A stretch of 64,000 nt of DNA from Tritonibacter multivorans (GCF_001458415.1 NZ_CYSD01000042.1:310001-374000); one strand, 5' to 3'. Shown: positions 17,475-26,160, counted from the first letter of the stretch. A program made the numbers and translations. The notes: generated by a model from the letters alone, not told the origin.

Positions 17475-17702
17475 TTACTTCACAGCGTAGGGAAGCAGAG
17501 CGAGGAAGCGTGCGCGTTTGATCGCACGGGACAACTCGCGCTGTTTCTTCGCGGAAACTGCGGTGATACGGGAAGGCACGATCTTGCCACGCTCAGAGAT
17601 GTAGCGCTGCAGGAGTTTGGTGTCTTTGTAGTCGATTTTCGGCGCATTGTCGCCCGAGAACGGGCATACTTTGCGGCGGCGGAAAAACGGTTTGGCTGCC
17701 AT
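17475..17702 (-). CDS. rpsR: 30S ribosomal protein S18
   Basis: 75 aa, full family length, with the conserved core [26 protein letters not shown] (residues about 23-48) and Arg/Lys-rich C-terminus. Pairs with S6 on the 30S platform. It lies between rpsF (28 bp upstream) and rplI (13 bp downstream). Confidence 0.97.
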   Translation of the reverse strand: MAAKPFFRRRKVCPFSGDNAPKIDYKDTKLLQRYISERGKIVPSRITAVSAKKQRELSRAIKRARFLALLPYAVK

Positions 17703-17730
17703 GATTTAGCGTCCTTTTCTCAAGCTTCGA

Positions 17731-18084
17731 TCAGCGGCGCTCGCGACGGTTGTCGCGTTCGTCACGTTTCTGCATCTGGACCGAGGGGCCCTCGACGTGC
17801 TCTTCGACCTTGATGGTCAGAACGCGCATTACGTCGTCGTGCAGGCGCATCAGGCGTTCCATTTCCTGAACCGCAGCAGAAGGCGCGTCGGTTTTCAGGA
17901 AGGCGTAGTGGCCCTTGCGGTTTTTGTTGATCTTGTAGGCCATGGTCTTAACGCCCCAGTACTCCTGCTCAACCAGCTTACCGCCGTTGTCGGACAGAAC
18001 AGCACCGAAGTGTTCAATGAGGCCTTCAGCTTGCGAGTTGGACAGGTCCTGACGCGCAATCATTACATGCTCATAAAGGGGCAT
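17731..18084 (-). CDS. rpsF: 30S ribosomal protein S6
   Basis: 117 aa. Starts MPLYEHVMIARQD, with the family core GVKTMAYKINKNRKGHYAFL and C-terminal charged tail (MQKRDERDNRRERR). First gene of the operon. In many bacteria the leader of this operon is bound by the S6:S18 complex; I could not confirm that structure in the leader (18085-18180). Confidence 0.97.
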   Translation of the reverse strand: MPLYEHVMIARQDLSNSQAEGLIEHFGAVLSDNGGKLVEQEYWGVKTMAYKINKNRKGHYAFLKTDAPSAAVQEMERLMRLHDDVMRVLTIKVEEHVEGPSVQMQKRDERDNRRERR

Positions 18085-18262
18085 GTGAACTCCACTTTGT
18101 GTCTAGGCGCATTTCATAGGCGGGACCAATAATCCTTCCACGGCCCTGCCACGAGAGTCTGCGCGGATCAAATCGTTTGCGGAAGGAGGCTTCCCTTTAA
18201 GCGAAATACCCAGATCTGGCAAGCACCTTGACGCATGGCGCGCATGTTACGGGCGCAAGGTT

Positions 18263-18346
18263 TGCGGCGTGGCTTGCGGCGTGGCGTGCGGCGTGGCGTG
18301 CGGCGTGGCGTGCGGGGTGGCTTGCGGTATGGAGTGCCGGGTTGGC
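18263..18346. repeat. 12-bp tandem repeat (about seven units)
   Basis: TGCGGCGTGGC(G/T): units 1-4 (18263-18310) are identical except the last base, and units 5-7 (to 18346) are progressively degenerate. It lies in the spacer between merR-type gene and rpsF. Short antisense frames through it give Thr/Lys-Pro-Arg-Arg repeats that look artefactual. Confidence 0.85.
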
Positions 18347-18375
18347 GGCTGCCCCGCGGACAACACGGCAGGCGG

Positions 18376-18744
18376 TCACTCTGCGGCGGTCGCATCAAGC
18401 CCCTGTCGGAGGGTATAGAGGCGCTGTAACACGGCGGTGCGTTTGGCGTCGAGCTCGGCTTGCAGGCGGTCAATATGCGCCAGTTTCTCGGTTAGTTTTT
18501 CAATGCCGCCACTACAGGGGCCGCTGCCGTCATCAGACAGGCAGGCGCGCATGGCATGGATTTCGCGGGTGGAAAATCCGGTGGCAATAAAATCGCGGAT
18601 ACGGGCGGCGCGGCGCAGGTCAGAGGGGCTGTAGCTGCGATAGCCATTGGTGCCGCGGGCAACCTGCATCAGACCTTCGGCTTCATAATGGCGCAGCATC
18701 CTTTGGGTGATGCCAAGTCGGGCCGCGGCGTCTTTTGATTGCAT
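18376..18744 (-). CDS. MerR-family transcriptional regulator
   Basis: 122 aa. N-terminal winged helix-turn-helix (AAARLGITQRMLRHYEAEGLMQ, then NGYRSYSPSDLRR), followed by the dimerisation helix (IEKLTEKLAHIDRLQAELDAKR). Cysteines at ACLSDDGSGPC could be part of a sensor, but the C-terminal domain is minimal. Second gene of an operon with the SDR gene (91-bp gap). The promoter upstream of the SDR gene has a 19-bp spacer and a dyad, the classic MerR target, so autoregulation with the SDR gene is likely. Confidence 0.9.
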   Translation of the reverse strand: MQSKDAAARLGITQRMLRHYEAEGLMQVARGTNGYRSYSPSDLRRAARIRDFIATGFSTREIHAMRACLSDDGSGPCSGGIEKLTEKLAHIDRLQAELDAKRTAVLQRLYTLRQGLDATAAE

Positions 18745-18835
18745 GACGGGTCTCCTTTGCGAGATCGCATAAAGATGTGGTGGCGGCTTGTGCGGATCAA
18801 GGCGCGCCGGCAGCAGGCCGCCGGCGCGCGTGGCG

Positions 18836-19600
18836 CTATCCGCGCAGCGACCAGCCGCCGTCGATGGTCAGCACCTGACCGGTCAGCCATGCGTTCTCTG
18901 GGCTGCCAAGGCGCAGGATCCACGGCACAATGTCGGACGTCACTCCGCGCCGCCCAAGAGGGATTTCTGCGGCTTCCTGAGCTTCGACCTGGGCTGCCAC
19001 CTCGGGTGGCAGGCCCATCATCCCGGTCAGCGCGCCGCTTTTCACCGGCCCCGGAGCAATGGCATTGACACGAATGCCGTCCTTGGCAAGTTCTCCAGCC
19101 CAGGCTTGGGTGAGATGTTCCAGCGCGGCTTTGGTCGCCCCGTAATGGGCCAGCATGGGCGCCGGGTTGCGGGACACGGCGGTTCCGATGTTCACAATCG
19201 CGCCCTTGCTGTCCCGGAGCGCAACATGTGCGGCTCTAACCAGCTGCGAGGGCGCGATGATGTTGACCGCAGTCATGGCAGCCATCACCTCCGGGTCATA
19301 GCCCTCGAGCGGCATTGGCTGACCTGCGCCTGAATTGTTGACAATCAGATCCACGCGCCCCCATTGGGCCAGCGCCTTCTGTACGATCTGCGTGCCGCTG
19401 TCCGGATCAGCGCTGTCAGCCTGCAGCGAGTCGATCTGATCGTTCTGTGCCGCCACAGAGGCCAAGCGGTCCGGCCTACGCCCGGTGATGAGAACCTTTG
19501 CGCCCCGCGCGACAAGGTCCAGCGCGGTGGCCTGCCCAATGCCTGAGCTGCCGCCCGTGACAATCGCGACTTTGTTCTGCCAAACGTCTGATGCTGTCAT
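18836..19600 (-). CDS. SDR-family NAD(P)-dependent oxidoreductase
   Basis: 254 aa. Classical short-chain dehydrogenase: TGGSSGIG nucleotide-binding motif (residues 15-22), NNSG in place of NNAG, active-site YGATK, and IDGGWSLRG end. The arginine after the first strand (TGRRPDR) suggests NADP(H) preference. Substrate unknown. First gene of the SDR-merR operon and presumably induced by the MerR ligand. Confidence 0.9.
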   Translation of the reverse strand: MTASDVWQNKVAIVTGGSSGIGQATALDLVARGAKVLITGRRPDRLASVAAQNDQIDSLQADSADPDSGTQIVQKALAQWGRVDLIVNNSGAGQPMPLEGYDPEVMAAMTAVNIIAPSQLVRAAHVALRDSKGAIVNIGTAVSRNPAPMLAHYGATKAALEHLTQAWAGELAKDGIRVNAIAPGPVKSGALTGMMGLPPEVAAQVEAQEAAEIPLGRRGVTSDIVPWILRLGSPENAWLTGQVLTIDGGWSLRG

Positions 19601-19638
19601 TCTGTCATATCCTATCTTTGGTGGTGATAGGTCACAGG

Positions 19639-19669
19639 CTTACAGCCTTGACGCTAATGTCAGGGTCAA
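19639..19669 (-). promoter_or_regulatory. MerR-type promoter of the SDR-merR operon
   Basis: On the minus strand: -35 TTGACC (19664-19669), a 19-nt spacer (19645-19663), -10 TGTAAG (19639-19644). The spacer holds a dyad, CCCTGAC-ATTAGC-GTCAAGG, with 7-bp arms and a 6-bp centre. A 19-bp spacer overlapped by a dyad is diagnostic of promoters twisted open by MerR proteins. It lies about 40 bp before the SDR start. Confidence 0.75.
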
Positions 19670-19827
19670 TGGGTTTTTGCATGCTGACTGCGGTGTCACG
19701 GTGGTTTTCATGGTCTGCAGGGGCGGCGCTGGATTGCGAACCTGTTGGCATCGCCGGATTTGAATTTTTGTCCGGGTCTTTCCGCCTTCCTGCCACATTC
19801 GCGCCTCAAATGAAGGCGATCACTTTC

Positions 19828-19842
19828 TTAACGGATGGTTAA
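19828..19842. promoter_or_regulatory. CtrA-type site TTAA-N7-TTAA upstream of membrane protein gene
   Basis: TTAACGGATGGTTAA, perfect consensus, 102 bp before the start of the downstream membrane protein gene. Confidence 0.6.
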
Positions 19843-19943
19843 CGACTGTTGGTCCGCAGCACTTTGAGAAACGTTAAGGTGTTTGCGATATACAGAAAAC
19901 CACCTCCGGTAGAAACGGACCTTTGAGGCGAGGGCAGAATGTC

Positions 19944-20495
19944 ATGACTGCGATTGATCACAATACAGCAAACTACATCCGCGTTGCCCCAATGGAGGGT
20001 CCTTTGCAGGGCATGCAGACCGTCGCGTCCGGCGTGGCGCCCGCCGCTGATCCCATGTGTCTTCCGTCCTATTGGTCCCCGCGCGCGCTGATCCTGCGTC
20101 TGCTGGGGGGCTGTATGGTGCTGGCCTCTACGGGGCTGTGGCTGGTGGACGGGGCAGGGGATGACCCGGAACTTGCCCTGATCCGCATTGGCGCGTCTGT
20201 GATGCTGCTGTTCTTTGGTCTGGTGCTGATGCTGCTGAATGATCCCGCCGCCCAGCCCGAGGTGGAATTTGACACCGCAGCGGGGGAGCTGCGCATTCTT
20301 GAAAGCGCGCGCCGGTCCACAAAGCTGGTCTCGCGCCATTCCTTTGCAAGCCTTGCTGGCGTGCAGTTCACCAATGGTGCGCTGATGGTCTATGATCTGC
20401 AGGGCCATGTGGTTGTTGCTGTGCCGTTGGTCGATGCCAAAAGCCGCCGTCTGATCCAGACCCAGATCGCAGGTCACCTGGCGCATTTGGCCTAA
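19944..20495 (+). CDS. two-helix membrane protein of unknown function
   Basis: 183 aa. A cytoplasmic N-terminal stretch of about 55 residues is followed by two membrane helices (around residues 55-75 and 85-105) and a C-terminal domain of alternating beta strands (PEVEFDTAAGELRILES ... LVDAKSRRLIQTQIAGHL), which resembles a PH-like fold. I used the ATG at 19944 with GAGGG about 10 nt upstream. I do not recognise the family. A perfect CtrA-type site upstream suggests cell-cycle or motility-linked expression. Confidence 0.75.
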   Translation: MTAIDHNTANYIRVAPMEGPLQGMQTVASGVAPAADPMCLPSYWSPRALILRLLGGCMVLASTGLWLVDGAGDDPELALIRIGASVMLLFFGLVLMLLNDPAAQPEVEFDTAAGELRILESARRSTKLVSRHSFASLAGVQFTNGALMVYDLQGHVVVAVPLVDAKSRRLIQTQIAGHLAHLA

Positions 20496-20756
20496 GGGCT
20501 GCGCCCCCCCGCGGGCCGCTGAAAATCAAACGAAGCCTCAAAAGAAGTCTCTGAAACAACGCCTTAAAGATGCGGTTCGCCCCTTTGGGGCTGTGCGGCC
20601 TTCACATTCCCGCGAGACGGGCGTGTTTTTGTACGAATAAATTTGCACGTTGCAGTGTTTGTATATTCACAGACCCTGTTGGCAAATGCGGAATGGCTTT
20701 GCGCCCCCCGTTCGCCCACATTCTGGTCATCCAAACGTCTAACGGAGCAGAGTTCC

Positions 20757-21332
20757 ATGAAAAATCTCCTTCTTGCTGCCGCCCTGATCGGCGCCACCGC
20801 GACCACCGCATCCGCCGCCGCCGAGAAATATGTGCTGGATGCCAGCCACTCGCAGGTGATCTTCAGCTACAACCACCTTGGGTTCTCCACCACCTACGGC
20901 ATGTTCTCGGGCTTTGAAGGCGAGATCATGTTTGACCAGGAAAACCCGGCCGCGTCTTCCGTGTCCGTCTCTATGCCCGTGATGAGCATGTTCACCGGCT
21001 GGGAAAAGCGCGAAGGCCACTTCATGTCCGAAGATTTCTTCGGCGCGACTGAGGCCGACATGGTGACCTTCACCTCCACCGGTATCGAAGTGACCGGCGA
21101 AAACACCGCCAAGATCACTGGCGATCTGACCCTGAACGATGTGACCAAATCCGTGGTTCTGGATGCGGTTCTGAACAAGGTCGACACCCATCCGATGGCG
21201 AAAAAGCCCTGGGCCGGGTTTGATGCCACCACCACCGTGGTGCGCAGCGACTTCAACCTCGGCAAGTTTGCGCCGTTTGTCTCTGATGAGGTCGAAGTGA
21301 ACATCTCGATCGAGGCGATGAAAGCCGAATAA
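20757..21332 (+). CDS. YceI-family periplasmic protein
   Basis: 191 aa. Signal peptide MKNLLLAAALIGATATTASA, then the YceI lipocalin-like barrel that binds isoprenoid-type lipids (YVLDASHSQVIFSYNHLGFS start; ITGDLTLNDVTKSVVLD; GFDATTTVVRSDFNLGKFAP near the end). I used the ATG at 20757, with GGAG 9 nt before it. It is monocistronic with a strong terminator. A second YceI domain is encoded nearby, fused to a cytochrome b561 (22300-23523). Confidence 0.93.
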   Translation: MKNLLLAAALIGATATTASAAAEKYVLDASHSQVIFSYNHLGFSTTYGMFSGFEGEIMFDQENPAASSVSVSMPVMSMFTGWEKREGHFMSEDFFGATEADMVTFTSTGIEVTGENTAKITGDLTLNDVTKSVVLDAVLNKVDTHPMAKKPWAGFDATTTVVRSDFNLGKFAPFVSDEVEVNISIEAMKAE

Positions 21333-21376
21333 GCAGGCAATCTGCTACGCAGCCTGCGCTGCACTGACGTTGCAAG

Positions 21377-21406
21377 CCGCCACTGGTCCGCCAGTGGCGG
21401 TTTTGC
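21377..21406 (+). terminator. intrinsic terminator after yceI
   Basis: A 10-bp perfect stem CCGCCACTGG/CCAGTGGCGG, TCCG loop, TTTTGCGTTT tail. Confidence 0.9.
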
Positions 21407-21427
21407 GTTTGCGGCTTTGGGTTTTCC

Positions 21428-22282
21428 TTGACAGACCTGCCGCTCCGGCGCGAGGTGCAGGGAGAGTTATTTCGGATCAATGCCTTGCCCTATCTTCCAC
21501 GTCTTCGTCTGATGGCCGACCACCTGATCCTGTGTTGCGGCGTCGCCTTTATGTGCGGCCCTGTGGCGTATCTGCTGTGGCAGTTGGTGGCAGGGCTGTC
21601 GATAGCGCAGATCGGGCAGACCTTTTTGGATCTGTGGCGCGACGGGCTGGGCAGCGTTGGGATCAGCGGTGCGGCCATGATGGCCAATTCGCTGGTGCTG
21701 GCCTTTGGGGTGGCGGTGGTCAAGCTGTGCCACGCGCTGCCTGCCGCCTATGCGCTGGTCTGGTTTCGCCTGCCAGCGCCGGGGCTGATCTATGGGGCGA
21801 TCCTGATTGCCATGTTTTTCCCGGTGGAAACCCGCGTGCTGCCGACCTTTCTGGTCACCGCGAAACTCGGGCTTTTGAACAGCTACACGGGCATGATCCT
21901 GCCGGTTGCCGCCAGCGGTCTCGGCGTGCTGGTCTTTACCCAGTTTATGAAACAGCTGCCGCCCGCGCTGATCGAAGCCGCGCGTCTGGACGGGGCAGGG
22001 CCGTTGCGTATCTTGTGGGACATTGTCATCCCGATGAGCGCGCCAATGGCGGCCTCGCTGTTCACCGTGCTGTTTGTGCTTGGCTGGAACCAGTATCTGT
22101 GGCCCCTGATGGTGGCGACCACCAGTGTGGAACATGACACGCTGGTGCGCGGGATCTCTTATGCTGGGGCGGGCAGCCGGGCGGGGCTGGCGCTGGCGCT
22201 CTTGGCCATGCTGCCGCCGGTTCTGGTGCTGATCTGTGCGCAGCGCTGGATGCTGCGCGGATTGACGGTCGGGATCCACTGA
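21428..22282 (+). CDS. orphan ABC transporter permease, UgpE/MalG type
   Basis: 284 aa with six predicted membrane helices and the permease EAA loop (EAARLDGAGPLRILWDIVIPMS, about residues 181-202) that contacts the ATPase. The sequence resembles UgpE, the inner-membrane subunit for sn-glycerol-3-phosphate uptake, although MalG-type sugar permeases are close. No binding protein, second permease or ATPase is adjacent. The start is a TTG with no clear ribosome binding site; an ATG at 21512 also lacks one. It may be a remnant of a transporter operon. A terminator separates it from yceI upstream. Confidence 0.75.
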   Translation: MTDLPLRREVQGELFRINALPYLPRLRLMADHLILCCGVAFMCGPVAYLLWQLVAGLSIAQIGQTFLDLWRDGLGSVGISGAAMMANSLVLAFGVAVVKLCHALPAAYALVWFRLPAPGLIYGAILIAMFFPVETRVLPTFLVTAKLGLLNSYTGMILPVAASGLGVLVFTQFMKQLPPALIEAARLDGAGPLRILWDIVIPMSAPMAASLFTVLFVLGWNQYLWPLMVATTSVEHDTLVRGISYAGAGSRAGLALALLAMLPPVLVLICAQRWMLRGLTVGIH

Positions 22283-22299
22283 TCCCGACCGACGGGTCT

Positions 22300-23523
22300 C
22301 TACTCGGCCTTGCGCGCCTCAAGCTGCACCTGAATGGCCACCGCATAGGCCAGCGAGCTTTCGTCCTTTGTGCCAAGGCCCACGTGATATTCCATTCGGT
22401 TGACCTCCGCCGCGCCAGACATGCGCGCCAGATCCCCTTCCTGCTCCAGCGTGAACGGCAGGGTCAGCGGCAGGGTCTGGTCGCGAATGGTCAGCGTGCC
22501 GCGCGCCTCGTAGCCGTCGTCCAACTTGAAGATCTCGGCTTTGAACAGCGCCGTGGGCCAGGTTTCCGCGTCAAAGTAATCGGCTCCCATGGCCTGATCC
22601 GTGACCGAACCCAGCTCGAGCGAGGGGATCGAGATGGTCACTTCTACATTTCCCGCAGGGCCGGGGGCGGCGGGTTCCTCAAAATTGATGGCGGCAGACC
22701 AGTCGGTAAATTGCCCGCTCACATCCGCGCCCATCTGCACCACGGTGATGCCTAGCGTGCCGGTTTCAACCGCCCAGCCAGACCCTTCTGCCGTTTGGGC
22801 CACAGGGGCTTGGGAATGTGGTCCATGATCCACAACATAAAGCGCGCTCGCCCCGATCAGGGTCATCACCCAGACCGCAAAGGCGGTGACAAAGGGGATG
22901 GCCGAATGGCGCTGTGCGGGCGGTTGCGGCAGATTGCGGCTGCCCGGCAACATCCGCACCAGCGTGCTGTCATGGTCAATCACATGGTGCTTCACCGCGC
23001 CGCCCACATGGGCCAGAATGGTCAGGCCCAACAGGATCATCGCGTAGAAATGCACATAGCTGAACAGATGCGAGAGGTATTCTGATTTCGGCACCAGCGG
23101 CAGGTTTTGACCAAAAGGCCACCAGATCGGCGCAAAACCTTCGGAGGCCGCGTGGTGGATCCAGCCCGACAGCGGCACAATCAGCATCGCGCCATACAGC
23201 ACCCAATGCGCGGTCTCTGCCGCCCAGGTTTCGAGCTTGCGGTCCGGGTGCAGCAGCCCCGGCTTGTCCTGGCGCAGCGCCCACAGGATGCGCAGAAGCG
23301 CGGTAAAGAAGGCGGCGACGCCAATGGTTTTATGCAGCGAGAACAGCAAAACCGCGCGGTCCAGCACCGCCTGCGATCCGTCAAACGCGGCGCTTTGAAT
23401 GTACTGCGCTGTCTCTTGGGCAAAATATCCAACCGGGAAGGCCGTCAGGATCAACAACGCGGTGAGCCAGTGAAAGCTCTTGGTGATCGATCCGTAAGTC
23501 GTCTGTGTGTTCTGGAGGGGCAT
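22300..23523 (-). CDS. cytochrome b561 fused to YceI domain
   Basis: 407 aa. The N-terminal half is a four-helix cytochrome b561 (FHWLTALLILTAFPVGYFAQ; LFSLHKTIGV; HWVLYGAMLIVPLSGW; HFYAMILLGLTILAHVGGAVKHH) with the histidines for two b haems. A fifth helix (FVTAFAVWVMTLIGASALYVV) leads to a periplasmic YceI barrel (about 230-400). Probably carries electrons between the membrane quinone pool and a YceI-bound lipid or quinone. The ATG at 23523 (MPLQNTQTTYG) has AAGGA upstream. Fusion of the two domains, often separate adjacent genes, supports a joint function. Confidence 0.92.
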   Translation of the reverse strand: MPLQNTQTTYGSITKSFHWLTALLILTAFPVGYFAQETAQYIQSAAFDGSQAVLDRAVLLFSLHKTIGVAAFFTALLRILWALRQDKPGLLHPDRKLETWAAETAHWVLYGAMLIVPLSGWIHHAASEGFAPIWWPFGQNLPLVPKSEYLSHLFSYVHFYAMILLGLTILAHVGGAVKHHVIDHDSTLVRMLPGSRNLPQPPAQRHSAIPFVTAFAVWVMTLIGASALYVVDHGPHSQAPVAQTAEGSGWAVETGTLGITVVQMGADVSGQFTDWSAAINFEEPAAPGPAGNVEVTISIPSLELGSVTDQAMGADYFDAETWPTALFKAEIFKLDDGYEARGTLTIRDQTLPLTLPFTLEQEGDLARMSGAAEVNRMEYHVGLGTKDESSLAYAVAIQVQLEARKAE

Positions 23524-23805
23524 GGTGTCATGTCCTTGGGTGAAGTGGCTTTTCTCTTTGCTATCTTGTCTTAACACCCGAATACGCAATCTAATTCACA
23601 TAAATCGACGTTCACATTCATTGTGCGTTTCTGCACTTTGAAGGGCCGGGCGGACGCAACGTCATCCAAGTGCTTGAACGCGCGGGCCACCCCGTCTAAA
23701 GACGCCGCAAACCGTACAGACCATAGGCCTTGCGCCATAAGGCTGGTAAACAGCCCCCTAAATTGGGTAAGTACGTCCAAACGACTTGAAAAGACGAGGA
23801 CATCC

Positions 23806-24741
23806 ATGTCGATCGCATTTGTGTTTCCGGGCCAGGGCGCCCAGACCATTGGAATGGGCAAGGCCCTTGCAGACAGTTACCCGGCGGCCAAAGCTGTCTT
23901 TGACGAGGTAGATGCGGCGCTGGGGGAAAAACTGTCGGACCTGATCTGGGAAGGCGATATTGAAACCCTGACCCTGACCCAGAACGCCCAGCCTGCGTTG
24001 ATGGCGACGTCGATGGCGGCGATGGCGGCCTTGGCGGCCGAGGGCATCACCGTCGACAAAGCGGCGTTTGTGGCCGGTCACAGCCTTGGTGAATATTCCG
24101 CACTGGCCGCATCCGGCGCGCTGACGATTGGCGACACCGCGCGCCTGCTGCGCACCCGCGGCGAAGCCATGCAATCCGCTGTGCCGGTCGGCGTTGGCGC
24201 AATGGCGGCGCTGCTGGGGCTGGATTTTGCCACCGTCAAAGAGGTCGCGGCTGAGGCTGCTGCGGACGGCGAGGTGGTTCAGGCCGCAAATGACAATGAC
24301 CCGACGCAAGTGGTGGTCTCTGGCCACAAGGCGGCCGTGGAACGCGCCGCTGAGATCGCCAAAGCCAAAGGCGCCAAGCGCGCGGTGATGCTGCCGGTGT
24401 CCGCGCCCTTCCACTGCGCCCTGATGCAGCCCGCCGCCGATGTGATGGCCGAAGCCCTCGCGGCGGTCGAAATCAAAGCGCCCGCCGTTCCGCTGATCGC
24501 CAATGTGCGCGCCGACGCCGTGACCGACCCGGCGCTGATCCGCGAGCTGCTGGTCGAACAAGTCACCGGCTCCGTGCGCTGGCGCGAAAGCGTCGCAGCC
24601 ATGGCCGCCAAAGGCGTGACCGAGTTCTGGGAAATCGGCGCGGGCAAAGCACTTTCCGGCATGATCCGCAAAATTGACCGCTCGCTGGCCTCGCGCCAGG
24701 TGGGCACCGACGCGGACGTCAAAGCCGCGCTTGACGCATAA
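23806..24741 (+). CDS. fabD: malonyl-CoA:ACP transacylase
   Basis: Loads malonyl groups onto ACP for fatty acid elongation. 311 aa. FPGQGAQ motif (residues 7-13), nucleophile Ser93 in GHSLGEY, and the downstream histidine in SAPFHCALM. I used the ATG at 23806 with GAGGA before it; the longer frame upstream is not conserved-looking. First gene of fabD-fabG-acpP, 17 bp before fabG. Confidence 0.97.
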   Translation: MSIAFVFPGQGAQTIGMGKALADSYPAAKAVFDEVDAALGEKLSDLIWEGDIETLTLTQNAQPALMATSMAAMAALAAEGITVDKAAFVAGHSLGEYSALAASGALTIGDTARLLRTRGEAMQSAVPVGVGAMAALLGLDFATVKEVAAEAAADGEVVQAANDNDPTQVVVSGHKAAVERAAEIAKAKGAKRAVMLPVSAPFHCALMQPAADVMAEALAAVEIKAPAVPLIANVRADAVTDPALIRELLVEQVTGSVRWRESVAAMAAKGVTEFWEIGAGKALSGMIRKIDRSLASRQVGTDADVKAALDA

Positions 24742-24758
24742 ACAATAGGACCCTCATC

Positions 24759-25496
24759 ATGTTTGATCTGACAGGTAAGAACGCGCTGATCACTGGCGCA
24801 TCCGGTGGCATCGGTGGCGACATTGCGCGCGCGCTCCACGCAGCGGGCGCGACTGTTGCGCTTTCCGGCACCCGGCCTGACCCGCTGCACGCCCTCGCGG
24901 CAGAGCTTGGCGAACGGGCGCATGTTGTGACGTGCAACCTCTCTGACGCCGAAGCGGTCGAGGCCCTGCCGAAACAGGCGGCCGAGGTCATGGGCTCTGT
25001 TGATATTCTCATCAACAATGCGGGCATCACCAAAGACAACCTGTTCATGCGCATGAAAGACGAGGAATGGCAGAGCGTTCTGGACGTCAACCTGACCTCC
25101 ACCATGCGCCTGTGCCGCGGCGTGCTGCGCGGCATGATGAAAGCCCGCTGGGGCCGCATTGTGAACATCTCTTCTGTTGTGGGCACCACCGGCAACCCCG
25201 GTCAGGGCAACTATGCCGCCTCCAAGGCAGGCATGATCGGCATGTCCAAATCGCTGGCCTATGAGGTCGCAAACCGTGGCATCACCGTCAACGCCGTGGC
25301 GCCGGGCTTTATTGCCACCGCCATGACTGAAAAACTGAACGACAAACAGAAAGAGGGCATCCTGACCCAGATCCCCGCAGGTCGCATGGGGGATTCGAAA
25401 GAAATCGCCGCTGCGGTGCTCTATCTGGCGTCCGATGAGGCGGCTTATGTCACCGGCACAACCCTGCATGTCAACGGCGGCATGGCTATGATCTGA
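24759..25496 (+). CDS. fabG: 3-oxoacyl-ACP reductase
   Basis: NADPH-dependent reduction of beta-ketoacyl-ACP. 245 aa, family length. TGASGGIG (13-20), NNAG (86-89), catalytic Ser138, Tyr152 and Lys156 (NYAASK), and C-terminal HVNGGMAMI. Co-transcribed with fabD; a terminator follows. Confidence 0.97.
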   Translation: MFDLTGKNALITGASGGIGGDIARALHAAGATVALSGTRPDPLHALAAELGERAHVVTCNLSDAEAVEALPKQAAEVMGSVDILINNAGITKDNLFMRMKDEEWQSVLDVNLTSTMRLCRGVLRGMMKARWGRIVNISSVVGTTGNPGQGNYAASKAGMIGMSKSLAYEVANRGITVNAVAPGFIATAMTEKLNDKQKEGILTQIPAGRMGDSKEIAAAVLYLASDEAAYVTGTTLHVNGGMAMI

Positions 25497-25539
25497 TAGG
25501 GCTCTGCCAAGTGGGGCAGCCCTTTCAAAAACCGCAGAA

Positions 25540-25570
25540 AGCCGCGCATAAAGCGCGGCTTTTTTCTTTT
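25540..25570 (+). terminator. intrinsic terminator after fabG
   Basis: Stem AGCCGCGC/GCGCGGCT, loop ATAAA, tail TTTTTCTTTTTT. Confidence 0.9.
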
Positions 25571-25712
25571 TTCGCTTGAACTATTGACCTTAGGGCAGTT
25601 TAAGCCGCGCCAAGACGGGGACCTTGGTGTTTGCCTGGGCTTTGCATCAGGACGGATAGAAATCGTTCAAATGCGACGCATCGGGCTTCTGCTTTAACCG
25701 AATGGAAAACAT

Positions 25713-25740
25713 TTGCGTAAGCTTGCGACTGTGCTATAGG
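25713..25740 (+). promoter_or_regulatory. candidate acpP promoter
   Basis: TTGCGT and TATAGG separated by 16 bp, upstream of acpP and after the fabG terminator. Assigned by eye only. Confidence 0.4.
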
Positions 25741-25903
25741 CCCCCCATCTTTGCTGTTGTGCGAACGGAAATTCGTTTGCGCACACATTTACCCCGTATC
25801 GCGCGGGGACCAACCGCTGCTACATACTGTGGTGGCAAAACCATCCTACCCCGCGCGGGCAAGGGCAGAAACGGGCAGTGGCCCTGAAAAACGAGGAAGA
25901 GAT

Positions 25904-26137
25904 ATGAGCGACGTCGCAGAGCGCGTGAAGAAGATCGTTGTTGAGCACCTGGGTGTTGAAGAAGAGAAAGTGACCGAGAGCGCGTCCTTCATCGACGATC
26001 TGGGCGCAGACAGCCTCGACACCGTCGAGCTGGTCATGGCTTTCGAAGAAGAGTTCGGCATCGAGATCCCGGACGACGCAGCCGAAACCATCCAGACCTT
26101 CGGCGACGCAGTGAAATTCATCACCGAAGCCTCCTAA
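25904..26137 (+). CDS. acpP: acyl carrier protein
   Basis: 77 aa, acidic. The 4'-phosphopantetheine attachment serine is Ser37 in [11 protein letters not shown]. Carries acyl chains through fatty acid synthesis in the cytoplasm. GAGGAAGAG precedes the ATG. Its own promoter region and strong terminator fit separate high-level expression. Confidence 0.98.
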   Translation: MSDVAERVKKIVVEHLGVEEEKVTESASFIDDLGADSLDTVELVMAFEEEFGIEIPDDAAETIQTFGDAVKFITEAS

Positions 26138-26160
26138 GCTTTCGGCGGTGATCCGCTCGA

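Larger units (their letters stand above)
25497..25903. other. intergenic region between fabG and acpP
   Basis: 407 bp holding the fabG terminator and the acpP promoter and leader. A candidate sigma-70 promoter is TTGCGT (25713-25718), 16 bp, TATAGG (25735-25740), which would give a leader of roughly 160 nt. No gene is seen. Confidence 0.5.

Noticed and set aside
18085-18180. S6:S18-binding leader RNA of rpsF
   Set aside because: Expected by analogy, but I could not identify the conserved bulge and stem by eye.
18168-18473. 101-aa frame with TPRRTPRR repeats
   Set aside because: It is a reading of the 12-bp minisatellite and overlaps the MerR gene end; no ribosome binding site.
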